DNA of 64,000 nt, from the NCBI GenBank assembly GCA_963971575.1, contig OZ020624.1, forward strand, positions 9,758,625 through 9,822,624. Reading direction: 5' to 3'. How positions within the stretch are numbered: position 1 is the first letter of the stretch; every line of letters begins with the position of its first letter. The notes below the pieces were generated by a model. It had not been told where the DNA came from, made no database searches, and worked only from the letters and a program-made list of their open reading frames with translations. The stretch comes from Liopterus haemorrhoidalis (Eukaryota > Arthropoda > Insecta > Coleoptera > Dytiscidae). Position numbers and translations under genes: made by a program. Positions 47,052 through 59,181 of this stretch are shown here, one piece after another.

Positions 47052-49251
47052 TATTGAAACAGAGAGTTATAACAAAAAAATTATTTCGGATGGCAGCATG
47101 CAAGCAAGGTGTGGTTCTCCATAATAGCAACGAACATTACGGCGGATAAAGCAAGAAAAGAAGAAGAAAACTACAAATTTTGAAGGGAAGATATTGGGGA
47201 TCGTACCCAACATCCCTGTGCTCTATACCCACTTAAAACTTTTCTTTTCTTCACTTTTGTAACATCAAAATATTTTTATCTATCGATTGAAGAGTTGTAT
47301 TTTTACTCAGCGTAGTATTCTTGAGAAACCTGTCTTATGGTTTCAAATATAATCCATTACAATACATATACTGTAATTTTTTAGCTAAAAACTGTTGTAA
47401 TTTATCGTAAAATCTTTTCTATTTCATCGTAATTACTCAATTAGCTTCACATTCTAATTCACACGGTTCAATACTTCTATATAGTATATGACATTAGACT
47501 GTATAACAAGTCATCTATTGTGGAATAGAATGCTTTTCAACTATCTGAGAAATAGATGATCGAAAAAGGTCAGTATCCCGGAAGTATTTACAAAATAAAC
47601 GTTTTTAATAAAAAAAAATCATAGTCATCATCTGCTAATCTTCGAATAATAACATTGTCACGCGTGTATTCTGCATCAGCCTCTGAATGAATCCATATAA
47701 CGGTTTAAAACTATGTACAAAGTGAATACGAATTCCTAGAATATTCCTTGTTTAGCTTATAATGTTTTACTAATTTTAATTAAAAATAATGCAATGCTTG
47801 ATATTCCACGACATTAAAAATATAATATTTTATCTATCTCCATGCATACTAGTAATCTGCTGCCTTTATCTTGTTGAATACTTGGGCCTCACAAAAATCA
47901 TCCATCTTGGTCCGTAATATGTTACCGCCATCCAAAATAGTTCTAGATGGCACACCAAACCATTTCATTGTTTTCAAAGCTTGCTACGTTCAATTTTGTA
48001 AAACTTATGTTGATTATTATTTTGTAAATAAATGGTCGCCATTTTGAAATGGTTAACATAAAAATATGATTATTTGGTGTCATTGTAAAGCTAATTTAAT
48101 GTACTTTTAGGGAAAAATTATCGATTCCCTATACTAGATCAAAAGTTGACATCATTTCCGGTGAAACCGGAAGTGCCTCAGAATTCTTTTAGTAACCTTT
48201 AGATGGGCCTTTTTGTCTAGTTAAACTTTTGTTTTGATTATTTTTTGTATCTTTACAAGTAAAGGAGATTTTCGGGGTGCCCCGTTTCAAACAAACAACC
48301 TGTATATTAATTTGTACAGTACAAGAATGCATATTTCTTTACACATATTAAGTTGCTTGTATATTTGATTATAAGACATTTATATCCTATTGCTGGATTC
48401 TGAATTAATTTGAGATTGATAAATTAACATATTACTAACAACCCGGTAGTAGCGTTTCGTGCTACATTGCATTAGCTTTCAAACATGATCAGACGTGCAA
48501 AATTATTGCAGTGAACCTTTTGTCTTAATCAAATCATTACCCGACCTATATTTTATATAGACATGCACACAACCTAGTTAAGATAAAACAAAGTCGATAT
48601 ATTCCGAGAATTGTCGAGGTCGATGCATCTTCTGAGTGAAACAAGGCGACTATATGGTCGAATTCCAATTCATTACCATACAAACTTGCAGATCGTGCGC
48701 TTGCAAGAAATGTACTCGCGCTTCTGTGCTAATGGATTAACCCGAATGCCGAACGCTTCCATACCATTCGTACACAGTTTTGCTTTAATTAACATGTAAT
48801 TAAACAATTCTTATTACTTATTCAAGGGAACATGACCTTCTAACCAGGCACGATTTTACGTGACGTTCAGGGGCGGATATTATTTATTTTTACGAACTTT
48901 GAATCAAATCTACGTTAGTTTCTATCAAAAGTTTACCAAAGTTCAATTTTACTTTAAACATAGGTTAGGTTAGGGTAGGGCACATAAAATACGTATTCAA
49001 GTTCGTGATAGGCATGCAGAAACGAGTTTACACTTCTTGAGCCCTAACTCATTTATGATAATCAATTTTTTTATGTGATCAATCCCACTTCGAGTATCTT
49101 CTGACTTATGTATTCTTCATTTAACATTAATTTGACAAGGACCAAAGATTTTGAATTGGTTCTGAACCATACAAAAATATAGAGCATATTATATTTTTTC
49201 GGACACTTTTATTTTGGACGCTTGCCATTGCTAATAGTATTAGGCTAGAAT
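47052..49251. other. No gene recognised
   Basis: About 2.2 kb of AT-rich DNA. Near 47190-47220 the complement 'gggtacgatcccc' resembles a tRNA B box without a matching A box. 'caaacaacctgtatatta' near 48290 looks like the end of a MITE without a partner. 'aggttaggttaggg' near 48962 is too short to be telomeric. Confidence 0.4.
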
Positions 49252-49433
49252 CAGGGACGTAGCCGGGGGGGGGGCATAGGGGGCATTTGTCCCCCCCAGG
49301 ATAGTTTAAATCCTGGTTAGTTTACCTTATATAAAATATAATTTAGGTTGTTAGAAGTTTTCTTCACCGGAGGAAAATTCACCGGAAAATTTATAAATTT
49401 ACCGGACTTTTATTATTTAATATACTACAAAAG
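49252..49433 (+). mobile_element. Isolated hAT-like left end with G- and C-runs
   Basis: CAGGGACGTAGCC followed by a 10-G run, 'gggcatttgt' and a 7-C run matches the left end of a common hAT type. No right end was found before the next element. Confidence 0.4.
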
Positions 49434-49441
49434 ACCTAGAA

Positions 49442-50514
49442 CAAGGGTCGGCAACCTACGGCTCTTTTAGAAAATTTTGTGGCTCTTTGAAAATTGGCTG
49501 GTTTTTATTTTAATATAATCTATTTTTTAATTTTCAACTTTCTGCCTGTACTATACAGGTTTTGTATTTTTCAGAATGTTTTACGGTGTCATTCACGCCC
49601 GGTAATTCCCCGAGTTGCTGCATATTCCCTTTTAGAAGAATTTATTTGTTTCGAAAAAAAGTTATCTGTATTTGTGAATGATTTACGTGCAAAAACATTT
49701 TTACATTTTATTAATTTACAAAAACATGTTATTAATGCAATTTTTTTTTTTTTTTGCACAAACTATTGTTAACATGAAAGAAGCTTTTCGAGATAGATTT
49801 AAAGAGTTTAGAAAATATAAAGCTACACTAGATTTTTTGACAAAACCAATTGAACTAGATATGTAGCAATTACATTTATCACCTTCAATTAGTGGATTTG
49901 AAATCCAAAGGTTTATGGAATTATATATTCTTAAAACTAAATTCTGAACTGGAAAATTTAGAAAGAAAAAAGTGAATTTTATTTTCCCAGCATAAGTGGA
50001 CCGAAATTCGCAATCTTCAAAATGTAGATAAAGTTCTTTTCGAAGCTTGGAACCGTCTTCCAGAATCGTTCAATCTTTTAAAAAATTATGCTTTTGGGCT
50101 ACTGACAATTTTCGGATCAACATATTACTGTAAGCAAATCTTTTCACATATGAAATTAATAAAGAGTCAGTTAAGAAGTAATCTTACTGACCTGAAACTA
50201 GAGTGCTGCCTTAAGTTAAAGATTATTGAATATTCACCAAATATTGAAGTCTTATAGAACACATTACAGGAGCAATCGTCCCATTAAAAAAATTATTATA
50301 TTGTAATATACTGGCAACTACAATAGGTATCACAAACTAAATGTATAAGTAAATATTAATTTATTGTAATACTTGATTATTTTAAAACAAATAAACAATT
50401 TTTACGTTTTATTCTTAAATATAGCATATATTTTTTAGCGGCTCTTCCATGTTATTGTGTTTTTTTTTTCAATATAGATTTGGCTCTTTGTCACTGAAAG
50501 GTTGCCGACCCCTG
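49442..50514 (+). mobile_element. hAT element with decayed transposase, 1,073 bp
   Basis: Termini CAAGGGTCGGCAACCT and GGTTGCCGACCCCTG are flanked by a perfect 8-bp duplication acctagaa (49434-49441 and 50515-50522). Plus-strand coding pieces fit a GTF2IRD2/FAM200-like hAT transposase: FEKKLSVFVNDLRAKTFLHF (49650-49710), MKEAFRDRFKEFRKY (49775-49820), then the C-terminal hAT dimerisation region TIFGSTYYCKQIFSHMKLIKS (about 50108-50170) and LTDLKLECCLKL. Stops, frameshifts and the missing N-terminal and first catalytic parts make it inactive. Confidence 0.85.
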
Positions 50515-50522
50515 ACCTAGAA

Positions 50523-51773
50523 CGCTGTTATTTTCCACCCAAGCCATGTAATTAAGGTCGTATCGACCAATTTAGAATATTTTGTTATTTGAAGATATTT
50601 TGAAGATGATGCTGATTAGAATTTCAAACCATACATTGCATGAGCATAAAGATGTACCGAATGCATATCATTGTTCTCTTGATTATAAACAAATGTTCGT
50701 ATTATAAACAGAACAACGCTACTCTTTTGACACACCTTTATGCTCATGCAATGCGCTATGTTATGGATTTATTATAAATTCGGTTTTACTTATTATCTGT
50801 ATGGTAAAGTACCATCATGTATTAAGCTGTGTACATAAATAATCTGTAAATATGAATATTATGTTTATCATTTCGTTGCGTAATTTTTTATCACTGCATA
50901 ATAATATATTTATGAGGACATGAGGCGAGCAGGCACTATTTCCATTTGAATTAAAGAACCATAACAAACACGATACTATTAATTTATGAATTGCATTATT
51001 GTAAATTTTTCATCCTATTTCGCCCACGTGAATTGTCAGCAAATACGCATATGCTCCTATTACAAATCGCGTCCATTCCTCAAATTGTCTGGTTGATCCC
51101 AAGCCCGAGCCCGAGCCCGATTCAGAAAGGGCTACTTGCTTCGTTCGCATCGCGTTGATTGCTTTCGAAACAAAACCAATGTAAGTAATCAATTCAATAA
51201 AGGAATTATTATTCGGTACACTGTAAATAATAGCGGTACATAGCTATTTTACATTCGAGTTGGAAGAGCGGTCAGCCTTTGTTAAACATGCATATAAATT
51301 AAACGTTGGTTACATTTCTTAAGAATTAACTTGTTTTTATTTTGTATAAATATTTGTGTATCACTTTTATTTATTTGTCAGTTGGCACATAACTCCGTGT
51401 GTTTCATGCAGTGAAGGGACCGGTATATTCGCCCTGCCAAGTATATTACAAAGACCTTGTATTCATTTACATACGCAAATTTTGACATGCTTTCAACTTA
51501 AAATAAATTCATCAGTAAGGTGGACGGTAGCCATGATTCTTATTGTGCGCATTTTCTTCGATATCTGCATGTTACATTTCCGTATTTAGTCAACATCAGA
51601 CATAATATATCAGATTGATATTTTGGAATGCAATGGTTACCTTTGTGCACCATCACGCATAATTTACGTCAGTTATCATCGATAGCACGTACATATCAAG
51701 CCAAGACCTTAAACGACAAAATTACAAAATGCTACTAATAGGTTCACAAATGAGACATTTTGTAAAGCTTCAC
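50523..51773. other. No gene recognised
   Basis: AT-rich DNA. 'cccgagcccgagcccgatt' near 51102-51120 is a short GC-rich tandem word. The frame at 51356-51589 has no recognised domain. Confidence 0.4.
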
Positions 51774-51776
51774 TTA

Positions 51777-52927
51777 AGTATCATTCACAGCTCGTGTTTT
51801 AATAGATAGTACGTAATTCTTAGTGCATAATGTTAATGGATAATGTTAGTGGCTAGTCACAACACTTTGGTACCATTCATAGCTCATGTTTTAATAGATA
51901 ATCGACCTAGTTGCCATCTACACGCAATAGAAATTACTAAACAATTTATAATAAAAATATCTTGTTATTAAATATATGCATTGTTTTTTTTTATTAATGT
52001 ACTTCTAAAAAGAACCAAAATAATATTTATTAAGTTAATTATTAAATAAAATAACTATAATGTTTCTGAAGCTACTCACTCTAACCTAACTTTTTGATTT
52101 CACAAAAAAAAGTTAACTTATGTTCCCACCCTGTTTCCCAGAAGTGTTGGTCTAAAAATCTGAAAAAAATCTCAATAATGTACATTGATGGAAACCAAAT
52201 TAGTTCAAAAGGAATTTTTGTCAGATTAATTTTTTTATTGTTGAAAAAATACATATTTTATTTTAAAAGTTCATGTAGTATTTTAAGGAAAAGCTCTTTG
52301 TACATAGAATAACAAACGGTACATTATTTTCAAAATATTGTTCATTTTGACTTGATTACCGCAAAAAAAATAATGTTCCACACATATACCTGCTTTAACT
52401 TGGGTACTAGATACCTGAAAAACACTAAAATATGTGAAAATTCACACTTCACATTAATTTTTTATTAGATTCAATACATTTATTAATTAGTACATCATAA
52501 ACTGCAGCCATAAGTCTTTTTATAATTTCCTGTATAATATATTCGTCTATTTTGAAATGTATCACTGTATACCTGCGAAACCTTGAAATATGTAAAAATT
52601 CTCACTTCACATCTACTTTTCAATATTAGTTTCAACATTTTTACTAATAATTATGTCACAAGCTGCATCCACAAGTCTTATTCGAATTTCAAGTATAATA
52701 TATTCCTTCATTTTGACAGTTGTCAGTGTTTTAATGTTAATGTTAATGTCAGAAATTTGAGATATACAAACTTCTAAAATTATGCGTTAAATATTTTCTT
52801 ACGCGTATCCACTAAATTGGAGCTATGAATGCTTATACGGATTTGTGTAGAATTAACATTGTTATGCGTTAACATTAACATTATGAATTACGTACTATCT
52901 ATTAAAACATGAGCTGTGAATGATACT
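51777..52927. mobile_element. Long-TIR element with TTA target, 1,151 bp
   Basis: About 60 bp at each end are inverted repeats: AGTATCATTCACAGCTC, 'tgttttaatagatagtacg' and 'cataatgttaatg' on the left with complements on the right. TTA flanks both ends (51774-51776 and 52928-52930), a 3-bp target as used by PIF/Harbinger. The left subterminal region has a second partial copy of the end (51872-51905), and two related blocks near 52375-52460 and 52560-52640 suggest internal duplication. It carries a family F fragment (52090-52260). No transposase. Confidence 0.75.
52090..52260 (+). repeat. Interspersed repeat family F fragment, copy 3
   Basis: 'ccctgtttcccagaagtgttgg', 'aatctgaaaaaaatctcaat' (in parts) and 'ggaattttt' phrases match the 3' part of copies at 4471 and 40400. 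It lies inside the long-TIR element. Confidence 0.5.
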
Positions 52928-53039
52928 TTATACTTTATAATCATGTTGAGTTTAATTTTGCCATTGTTAAAGCTACAACATGGCAATAGCAAAAACCTAT
53001 GACAGCTTGGAAAATGGTTTGAAATTGTAGTCAGCATCT

Positions 53040-53300
53040 TCTTCTTTTGGTGCTCTATCCCCTTACTGAATTTTGGTGATCATTCTGGCTATAATACTTT
53101 TACTGACGGCAGCACGAAATAGTTCTATTGAAGACCTCCCGTATCACTGTCGTAAATTTCTGGGAGAAGTCCTTCACGAAATCCTTTACAAAATTCTTCT
53201 TCTACCTGGCCCTCTACTATCTTCGATTGTCCCCTGCATGATAATAACAAGTTGGAGGAGCTGATATTTAATTGGGTTCCTCATAATTTGTCCCAGATAT
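53040..53300 (-). pseudogene. LINE reverse-transcriptase C terminus
   Basis: On the minus strand the pieces KYQLLQLVIIMQGTIEDSR, GPGRRRI and SSIELFRAAVSKSIIARMI followed by TKIQ fit 'LLQLIxQGKIExxRGxGRRRxSWLxNLRxW' and 'ELFRxAxxKxxIAxMIxNI', the extreme C terminus of a common arthropod LINE. Stops and shifts interrupt it. A CTTCTT run at the low end is the tail. Confidence 0.65.
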
Positions 53301-53557
53301 TCCAGCTTTACTCATCTTGACGTTCTTGAAGACTTCAACTCCTTTTTGAAAATTTCGGCATTTATAGCAGAATAAATTAACAAAAATATTGGTGTCACTT
53401 AACAAAGTGTTTTATTTATGAACTTATTCAAGCTTCGCCAAGTAAAATTATTATAAATACAAAATACAAAATACTACATTTTCCCACTTTGCCATACGAA
53501 ATGAAAACATGGTTACTCTAAAAATTTAGTTTTAAAAAGCTGTAAGCCTTAAATAAC

Positions 53558-54224
53558 CAGTGGCGAAGGGAAACCTCCGCTAGAGTTGCCCTCCCAAAAA
53601 AAAATAAATAAAATAAATAAATAAATAAAAAAATAAATTAATTAATTTAATTTTTTTTTTTTTTTTTTTAATATTTAGATAAATTTTCAAAAATACATCA
53701 AATTATGTTCTATACAAATTTTTGTCCAAGGCTAGGTTTACTTGTTACGAATTAATTATCATGACCATGGAAACGCTACATATAAATACAAAAAAATTTC
53801 AAAATTTTTCGTTTTATCAAAAAACGTCTCAAATAAAAGTTATTAGTTATTGCATTTATAGTAACTCTTGTTCAATAAATTTTTTCGAAATATTTTTCTG
53901 TTGCCAAATATTCGCAAAAATCTTAAAATCGACACGAGTAAACTCCCATTTCTATTCAAACGATCTTTATAAAAAACAATAGGGTTCTTCCTATTTAATA
54001 GGAGAATTTTTTAGTACCAAAACGAATTCTCTAAGTTGAACCGTTCTTGAGTTATCGTGTATACATACAGACACACACACAGACACACACACATACGGAC
54101 GGCACTTCGAAAATAGTATTTTTGGATTCCCTGGACCATGAAACGTGGTCATCAGTCAAAATCTCGACATCGAAAATTTTCGCGATTACAATACTTGCCC
54201 CTTATATATTAAGGTCGGGCAAGT
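53558..54224 (-). repeat. Family B repeat with a family A segment inside (chimera)
   Basis: Both ends and the microsatellite zone are family B ('agtggcgaaggg' at 53559; 'gggcaagt' at 54217-54224). From about 53757 to 53968 the sequence is instead family A in inverted orientation ('atcatgaccatggaaacg', 'aaaaacgtctcaaataaaag', 'cgacacgagtaaactccc'), replacing the ~60 bp 'ttaataacttccgtttccgg' part of ordinary B copies. Relative to the element's own direction (minus strand) the A segment sits in its normal position and orientation. Confidence 0.8.
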
Positions 54225-54231
54225 AAAAAAG

Positions 54232-54540
54232 GAGTTACATAGAAAAATTCTAAAAATACCACGGGTTGATGGGTTGAGTCAGGACAAAGAATTAAAAACT
54301 ATGACAACCATTAAAAATGTAAGCTACAATACCTCGGTCATAATGCATTCTAGATACATACTGTTAAAATTAATCATACAAGGGAAAAGAGAAAGAAATA
54401 CTTGACCTGGGAAAAGAAACACATATTGTTTAAAAAAAACGTCTGAGATTTTTATGGAAAAATCACAATTTCCCTGCAGCAAAAGAAATAACATCCAGAA
54501 GGATAGCAATACAGCATCATCAATATGAAGAAGTTTCCAT
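54232..54540 (+). pseudogene. LINE reverse-transcriptase C-terminal fragment
   Basis: The plus-strand frame reads KILKIPRVDGLSQDKEL, then a TIKNVSYN stretch, HSRYILLKLIIQGKRERN, a pattern like 'RMLKIxWxDxVxNxExL' and 'RYxLLxLIxQGKIExKRG' of the LINE at 53040-53300 but one step more upstream. Frameshifts follow; a 'tcaccaatat'-like end near 54510-54530 (CATCAATATGAAGAAG) is the probable 3' edge. Confidence 0.6.
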
Positions 54541-55651
54541 TTTATTCTTTATTTTATTGCAATTTTAAGCAGCAATGGTACTGCATTCCTAGGGGGAAAT
54601 TGACCTTCTCTAATTTCTATCGTCTTTGTTCGATAGAAACTAGAATCTAGAATATGAATCGATTCTATGGATAGCTTGACCCATTTGTCACTTTATCTTT
54701 CATTTAGGATCGGATAACATGACCTATTGACCTTAATCTTATTAACTTATTAATATCATATTAATTATTAGGTCAATTAAGTTAATTATTAGGTATCATC
54801 TCAACTAACCGCATAAAATTCTTGGCAGCCACAAATTCACCAACCAAGGCATTTTACAAAAATGCTAATGTCAACAAACACAAATTTTATTGATAGATGA
54901 ATGCAAATAACATCTAGTCTAATTTCTAAACAATACATCCCGGTTATGTAACGTTTATGATTTTATCTTATGTAAGTTTTGACATAAGATAGTAAATAAA
55001 AGCTAATAAATAAAAGTTAAATAAATAAAAATCAACGCATATCATTAAATTCGTTCCGTCATTCAAAGCTTCACTACTTTCACCTTTACAATGTTCACAC
55101 ATAAAATAAATTCCTAATAATATTTCAATATAATATTAATAAAATAAAGGTCTACATAACATTTTTTATCCATCGTTCGCGTGTGCAGTGCTGTGAGACA
55201 AAGAGCAATAGCGAGCACAACAAACACTCATAATTTTAAGGTCAGTTCGAGTAGAACAGGAACACTCCTACACGCTTATATATATAAGTGTGAATATTTA
55301 ATAAAAGGTTGACTCGACCATAAAATTAATATGTAGGTGCAAAATATGCCAAGACGTTGATGTTTTGTACTACACAGTGGCGTAACTACAAAATAAAAAG
55401 TGTTTAATTGCCTTAAAAAGAAAATATTTACACTGCAAACGAATTGAAACACTTAATATATCTACACAATAGTAACAATTGTTGTATTAAATAGAAGGAA
55501 GTGCAACAGTTACATTTTAAAAAATGTTAGCGTATACATTGTTTGTTTGATTTTTGTTTAACCCTTTCAGGGCAGATTTAATTCTGTTTTATTTCGTAAA
55601 AATATGAAAGTTTGTAACAATTACTCCAATGTAACAGAACATGATTGCATA
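54541..55651. other. No gene; one TTAA-type end near 55558
   Basis: AT-rich DNA. 'TTTAACCCTTTCAGGGCAG' near 55558 resembles a single piggyBac-type terminus with no partner found. Confidence 0.4.
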
Positions 55652-55659
55652 CTGTATGG

Positions 55660-56638
55660 TAGGGTTGTACATCGAAAGCAAAACATCGATGTTTAACATC
55701 GATGTTAACATCGGCGTCTTACTATCGATGTTGAAAAAATATCGAAGGAAAAACATCGATGTTTCCGATACATCGATGTTTTATTAATATTAAAAAAAGC
55801 TATTTATTTATATTATATAGGTTTTATTTAATAATGTAAAGTTAAAATACGAAAAAAGGTAACTTATAATACACAAAAAGCATTTATTAGATTTTTAAAT
55901 AGAAATATTCTTTTTTAATAGTAATTAATTTCACATTAACATTACCCAATATAATAATCCTAATTTGTTCCTACTATTTTTACATTTCTAAAATGAAATA
56001 TTGCATTTTATTATAATACTAATATAGTAATTTTAATGTTAATTTTAAATTATTTAACATAAAAATAACATACTGTCATACACATTTTTTTTTTACTTTT
56101 TTAAGTTGAAATACATATTATATTTTTTATAACACTAACATAGCAATCCTAATATTAGTTTTACACTAAAATTACAATATAATAAACCTAATAATAGTTT
56201 TATTAATTAATAAATTATAATTATATTTCCCAATACGGTACTTCCAGGGATTGGAAGAATAACAACTGGGAAAGTGTCAACAAGACTCAAAAAGCAACAA
56301 GTTTTTTGGCGTCGTTGGTCGTTGCATTGTTTGCAAAAATTAGAAGTTTCTTCTTATTTTTTCTAATTCTGCTAACTGCTAAAAAGAATAAGAACTACTA
56401 TTATATCACAATCGATGGCGCTTAAATTTTGTGTACTAATATTAATAAAAATTAAAACTTTAAGATTCGAGCGCTCTAGCAGTAGTTTCTGAATTTCAAA
56501 GTTTTAACATCGACATCGGTAGTAGACATCGATGTTTTATCGATACTATCGCCATCTGACCATCGATGGTAAAAACATCGATGTTTTTAAAACAAACATC
56601 AATGTTTTCGATACATCGATGCTTTTTTCCCATCCCTA
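55660..56638. mobile_element. hAT element with ACATCGATGT repeats, 979 bp
   Basis: The ends TAGGGTTGTACATCG and CATCGATGC...CCATCCCTA are flanked by a perfect 8-bp duplication ctgtatgg (55652-55659 and 56639-56646). Subterminal zones contain many AACATCGATGTT palindromes in both orientations (about ten per side region), the kind of array that a transposase could bind. The core is AT-rich with no recognisable transposase, so non-autonomous. Confidence 0.88.
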
Positions 56639-56837
56639 CTGTATGGTGGGATCAATATGGGACGACCAGCAACTCCGAATTTATAATTATTTGTAGGTCC
56701 ATTAAAGAACCACTGAGCTTCAAAGATGTAATTGCCATAGATACTGTGGACCAAAGATGTTAAATATCTGAATTTGGAAAGAGGTTATCTTGCAAACAAA
56801 TTGAATTTTAACTTTCTTGATCAGCATAAATATATAT

Positions 56838-56841
56838 TCTC

Positions 56842-56901
<60 letters not shown>

Positions 56902-56947
56902 GTCTTTCTCTCTGCCTCTCTCTCTGTCTCTCTCTCTGTCTTTCTAC
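56838..56947. repeat. (CT)n microsatellite
   Basis: About 110 bp of TC repeats with TCTG and TTTC interruptions. Ser/Leu-rich frames across it are artefacts. Confidence 0.95.
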
Positions 56948-57514
56948 CTCTCCCCCTATCTATCTCTTATTCTTCTTCGTGAGCCCTATCGGTCTGATTT
57001 ATTTTTGGCCGGATAGATTTAGCCGGACATCTTCAGACCAATGGGAAGATTTTGGAAAAACTATATTGGAGCTTACTGAATATTGCAATGATTCATCACA
57101 TGTCCGCGGAAAAATTTTGCTGGTCTGTAAACACTTTAAAAACATATAAAAATTTATGAAAAAGCTTTGAAACTAATGTACTTTGAATTTTCACTTCCGA
57201 TATTCTGTATTTAATATTTAAAATGAGTAACTGTTTATACAGGGATAATAGACTAGAATTTGGGTCGGTCGAAATGTCACACTGACTACGTGGTTTTCAT
57301 AGATTTATTGGAGGTCTAGAAATGGAGAACCTACCTTCTCTACCCTTATTCGCTAGCTAGGCGTTGGGAACCTGTTATTATATTTATTATTAATTTATGT
57401 CTAGAAAAATTTATGAAACATAATATTTTTATATTATTTTGAAAATCAAATTCTTAGCCGTCCACGTAAAAAATATTTTGCCATTGCGCGGTAAGTTTTG
57501 GAAAGACCTGATAC
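56948..57514. other. No gene recognised
   Basis: AT-rich DNA with no identified features. Confidence 0.4.
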
Positions 57515-57586
57515 TTAACACGTTCGCGGACAGTACGGCTATAGCCGTCGAATATTTTTCCTAGCTCAGGTCATGACAGTCTAAAC

Positions 57587-58299
57587 CAGCGGTTCTCAAA
57601 GTGGGGTCCGCGAAGCGATTTCGGTAGGTCCGTGAAAAACGTGTGAAATATCCTTGAAATGATGAAACAGCATGTATTCGTTCTTAACAAAGAAATATCT
57701 TACTATTTTCCTAATCTGAGAGAATTTGACAAACACCATCAGTTTATCACTAACCCATTTGAACTTTCCATTAGTGAACTGCCTTCGGAGGAATATTTAA
57801 TTCAGGAACAGTTTATTGATTTAATAAATGATGGGGGTGCAAAACATGTTTTCCGTGGAACTTGTTTTAGTGATTTTTGGATTGTTATGGCACAGTCCTT
57901 GATGTTGCAAAGATGGCTCTAAGAGTCCTCATTCCATTTGCAACCACCTATGAGTGTGAGTCGGCTTTTTCTACACTACTTAGTATCAAGACAAAATCTC
58001 GAAATAGATTATGCGCGACAAATGACATGAGAGTTGCACTGGCCAAAACAAAGCCAAACATAGAAGAATTAGTTCAGGCAAAGCGAATGCATCCATCCCA
58101 TTAAAATTGTTATTTGTTATTTAACGATTACATAGCATGTAATATTGTATGTAATGTTCTGAATACATAATTGTTTGTAAAATAAATGTTTTATTCACTG
58201 TACTTTTCCTTTTTTTTTATTAATAGGGGTCCGCGAGCTCTCGAACAATTTTTAAAGGGTCCGCCACGCCGGAAATTTTAAAAAATTTGAGAAACGCTG
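57587..58299 (+). mobile_element. hAT element (Buster-like), 713 bp
   Basis: The termini CAGCGGTTCTCAAAGTG and TTTGAGAAACGCTG are flanked by gtctaaac (57579-57586) and gcctaaac (58300-58307), seven of eight matching. It lies inside a TTAA element, so it is younger than its host. It keeps only the 3' part of its transposase gene. Confidence 0.88.
57659..58104 (+). pseudogene. hAT transposase C-terminal part (Buster/ZBED5-like)
   Basis: The reading frame has YYFPNLREFDKHHQFITNPF, ELPSEEYLIQEQFIDL and FRGTCFSDFW, then shifts frame near 57880-57910 to ALRVLIPFATTYECESAFS, LLSIKTKSRNRL and MRVALAKTKPNIEEL, ending HPSH with a stop. This is the SCAND3/ZBED5-like (Buster) hAT C terminus: alpha-helical insertion remnant and the conserved dimerisation region with ATTYxCExxFS. 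The BED finger and the first catalytic residues are gone because the left terminus is only 72 bp upstream. Inactive. Confidence 0.85.
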
Positions 58300-58501
58300 G
58301 CCTAAACCGTCCTACTTTTTTATTCAAATATACAAATGACGGCTGGGGCAGTTTTAATTCCATTTAAGTATATGAAAACTAGTATAAACTGTCCTTTCAG
58401 GAACATACCAAACACAGTAAATGTCCTCTTATAAACAAAAATCTAAAAAAGTGACATTTTGGGTACATCTCATTGTACAAAACTGTCCGCGAACGTGTTA
58501 A

Positions 58502-59173
58502 CAGAACACGATGAATGCTTTATGTGAGTAAAGCTAAAAGTCAACACGATTGACACTATTAAGAAGAGAAATAGAATATTATAATAATTACAGTATAATA
58601 ATCCTCTTGAGTTAAAACCTAATATGCTAGTAGCTCTAAATACTGTTTAAAATATCCTAACTTCAAAATAAGAATTGTGCTAAGGAACAAAGACATGGAG
58701 AAATTCTTTAAAACTTACATTGAACCGCCGCTGTTATTGACGTGTTGACAATTATGCCGTGTGGCCTCACAAATACCATAAACCTTGCATATATTGAGGT
58801 GCGAATTATTTGAATTATTGCTCCCTGATTGACTTTTCATGTACCTGAGTTTATTGGTACATCATAACTTTTTATAAATACTTTACAACACAAAGAAAAT
58901 TATTGCTGTGTTTACTTTTGAATATGACAGTCATAAAACAATCTTAGATAAGATGCAACAGTTACGAAAATTCTTGGGAAAATTTTTTAGACAAGAAAAT
59001 AGCATTGTCACTATTTTAAGTAATAGTTTTTTTTATATGTTATTGCAGGGTAATAAAGACAGTTTCAGCATAATTTGTAAAACCACATCTTATGACTCTC
59101 TGGCGCGCATACAGAAAATTGATCTAGGGGAGGTCCATCTGGGAAAAAAATCGTAAAAATGGAAATAATGTCC
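58502..59173. other. No gene recognised
   Basis: AT-rich DNA. The frame at 58908-59156 has no recognised domain. Confidence 0.4.
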
Positions 59174-59181
59174 TGCTAAGA

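Larger units (their letters stand above)
57519..58497. mobile_element. piggyBac-like MITE (TTAA target) with a hAT inside
   Basis: Perfect inverted termini CACGTTCGCGGACAGT and ACTGTCCGCGAACGTG are flanked by TTAA (57515-57518 and 58498-58501), the piggyBac signature. Without the hAT element at 57587-58299 and its duplicated octamer the element would be about 258 bp. No transposase of its own. Confidence 0.85.

Noticed and set aside
47190..47222. B-box-like gggtacgatcccc on the minus strand
   Set aside because: No acceptable A box or acceptor stem; not enough for a tRNA or SINE call.
48960..48980. aggttaggttaggg, like insect telomere repeat TTAGG
   Set aside because: Only about three degenerate units; chance or interstitial relic.
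56774..57149. Ser/Leu-rich open frames
   Set aside because: They read the (CT)n microsatellite in two frames.
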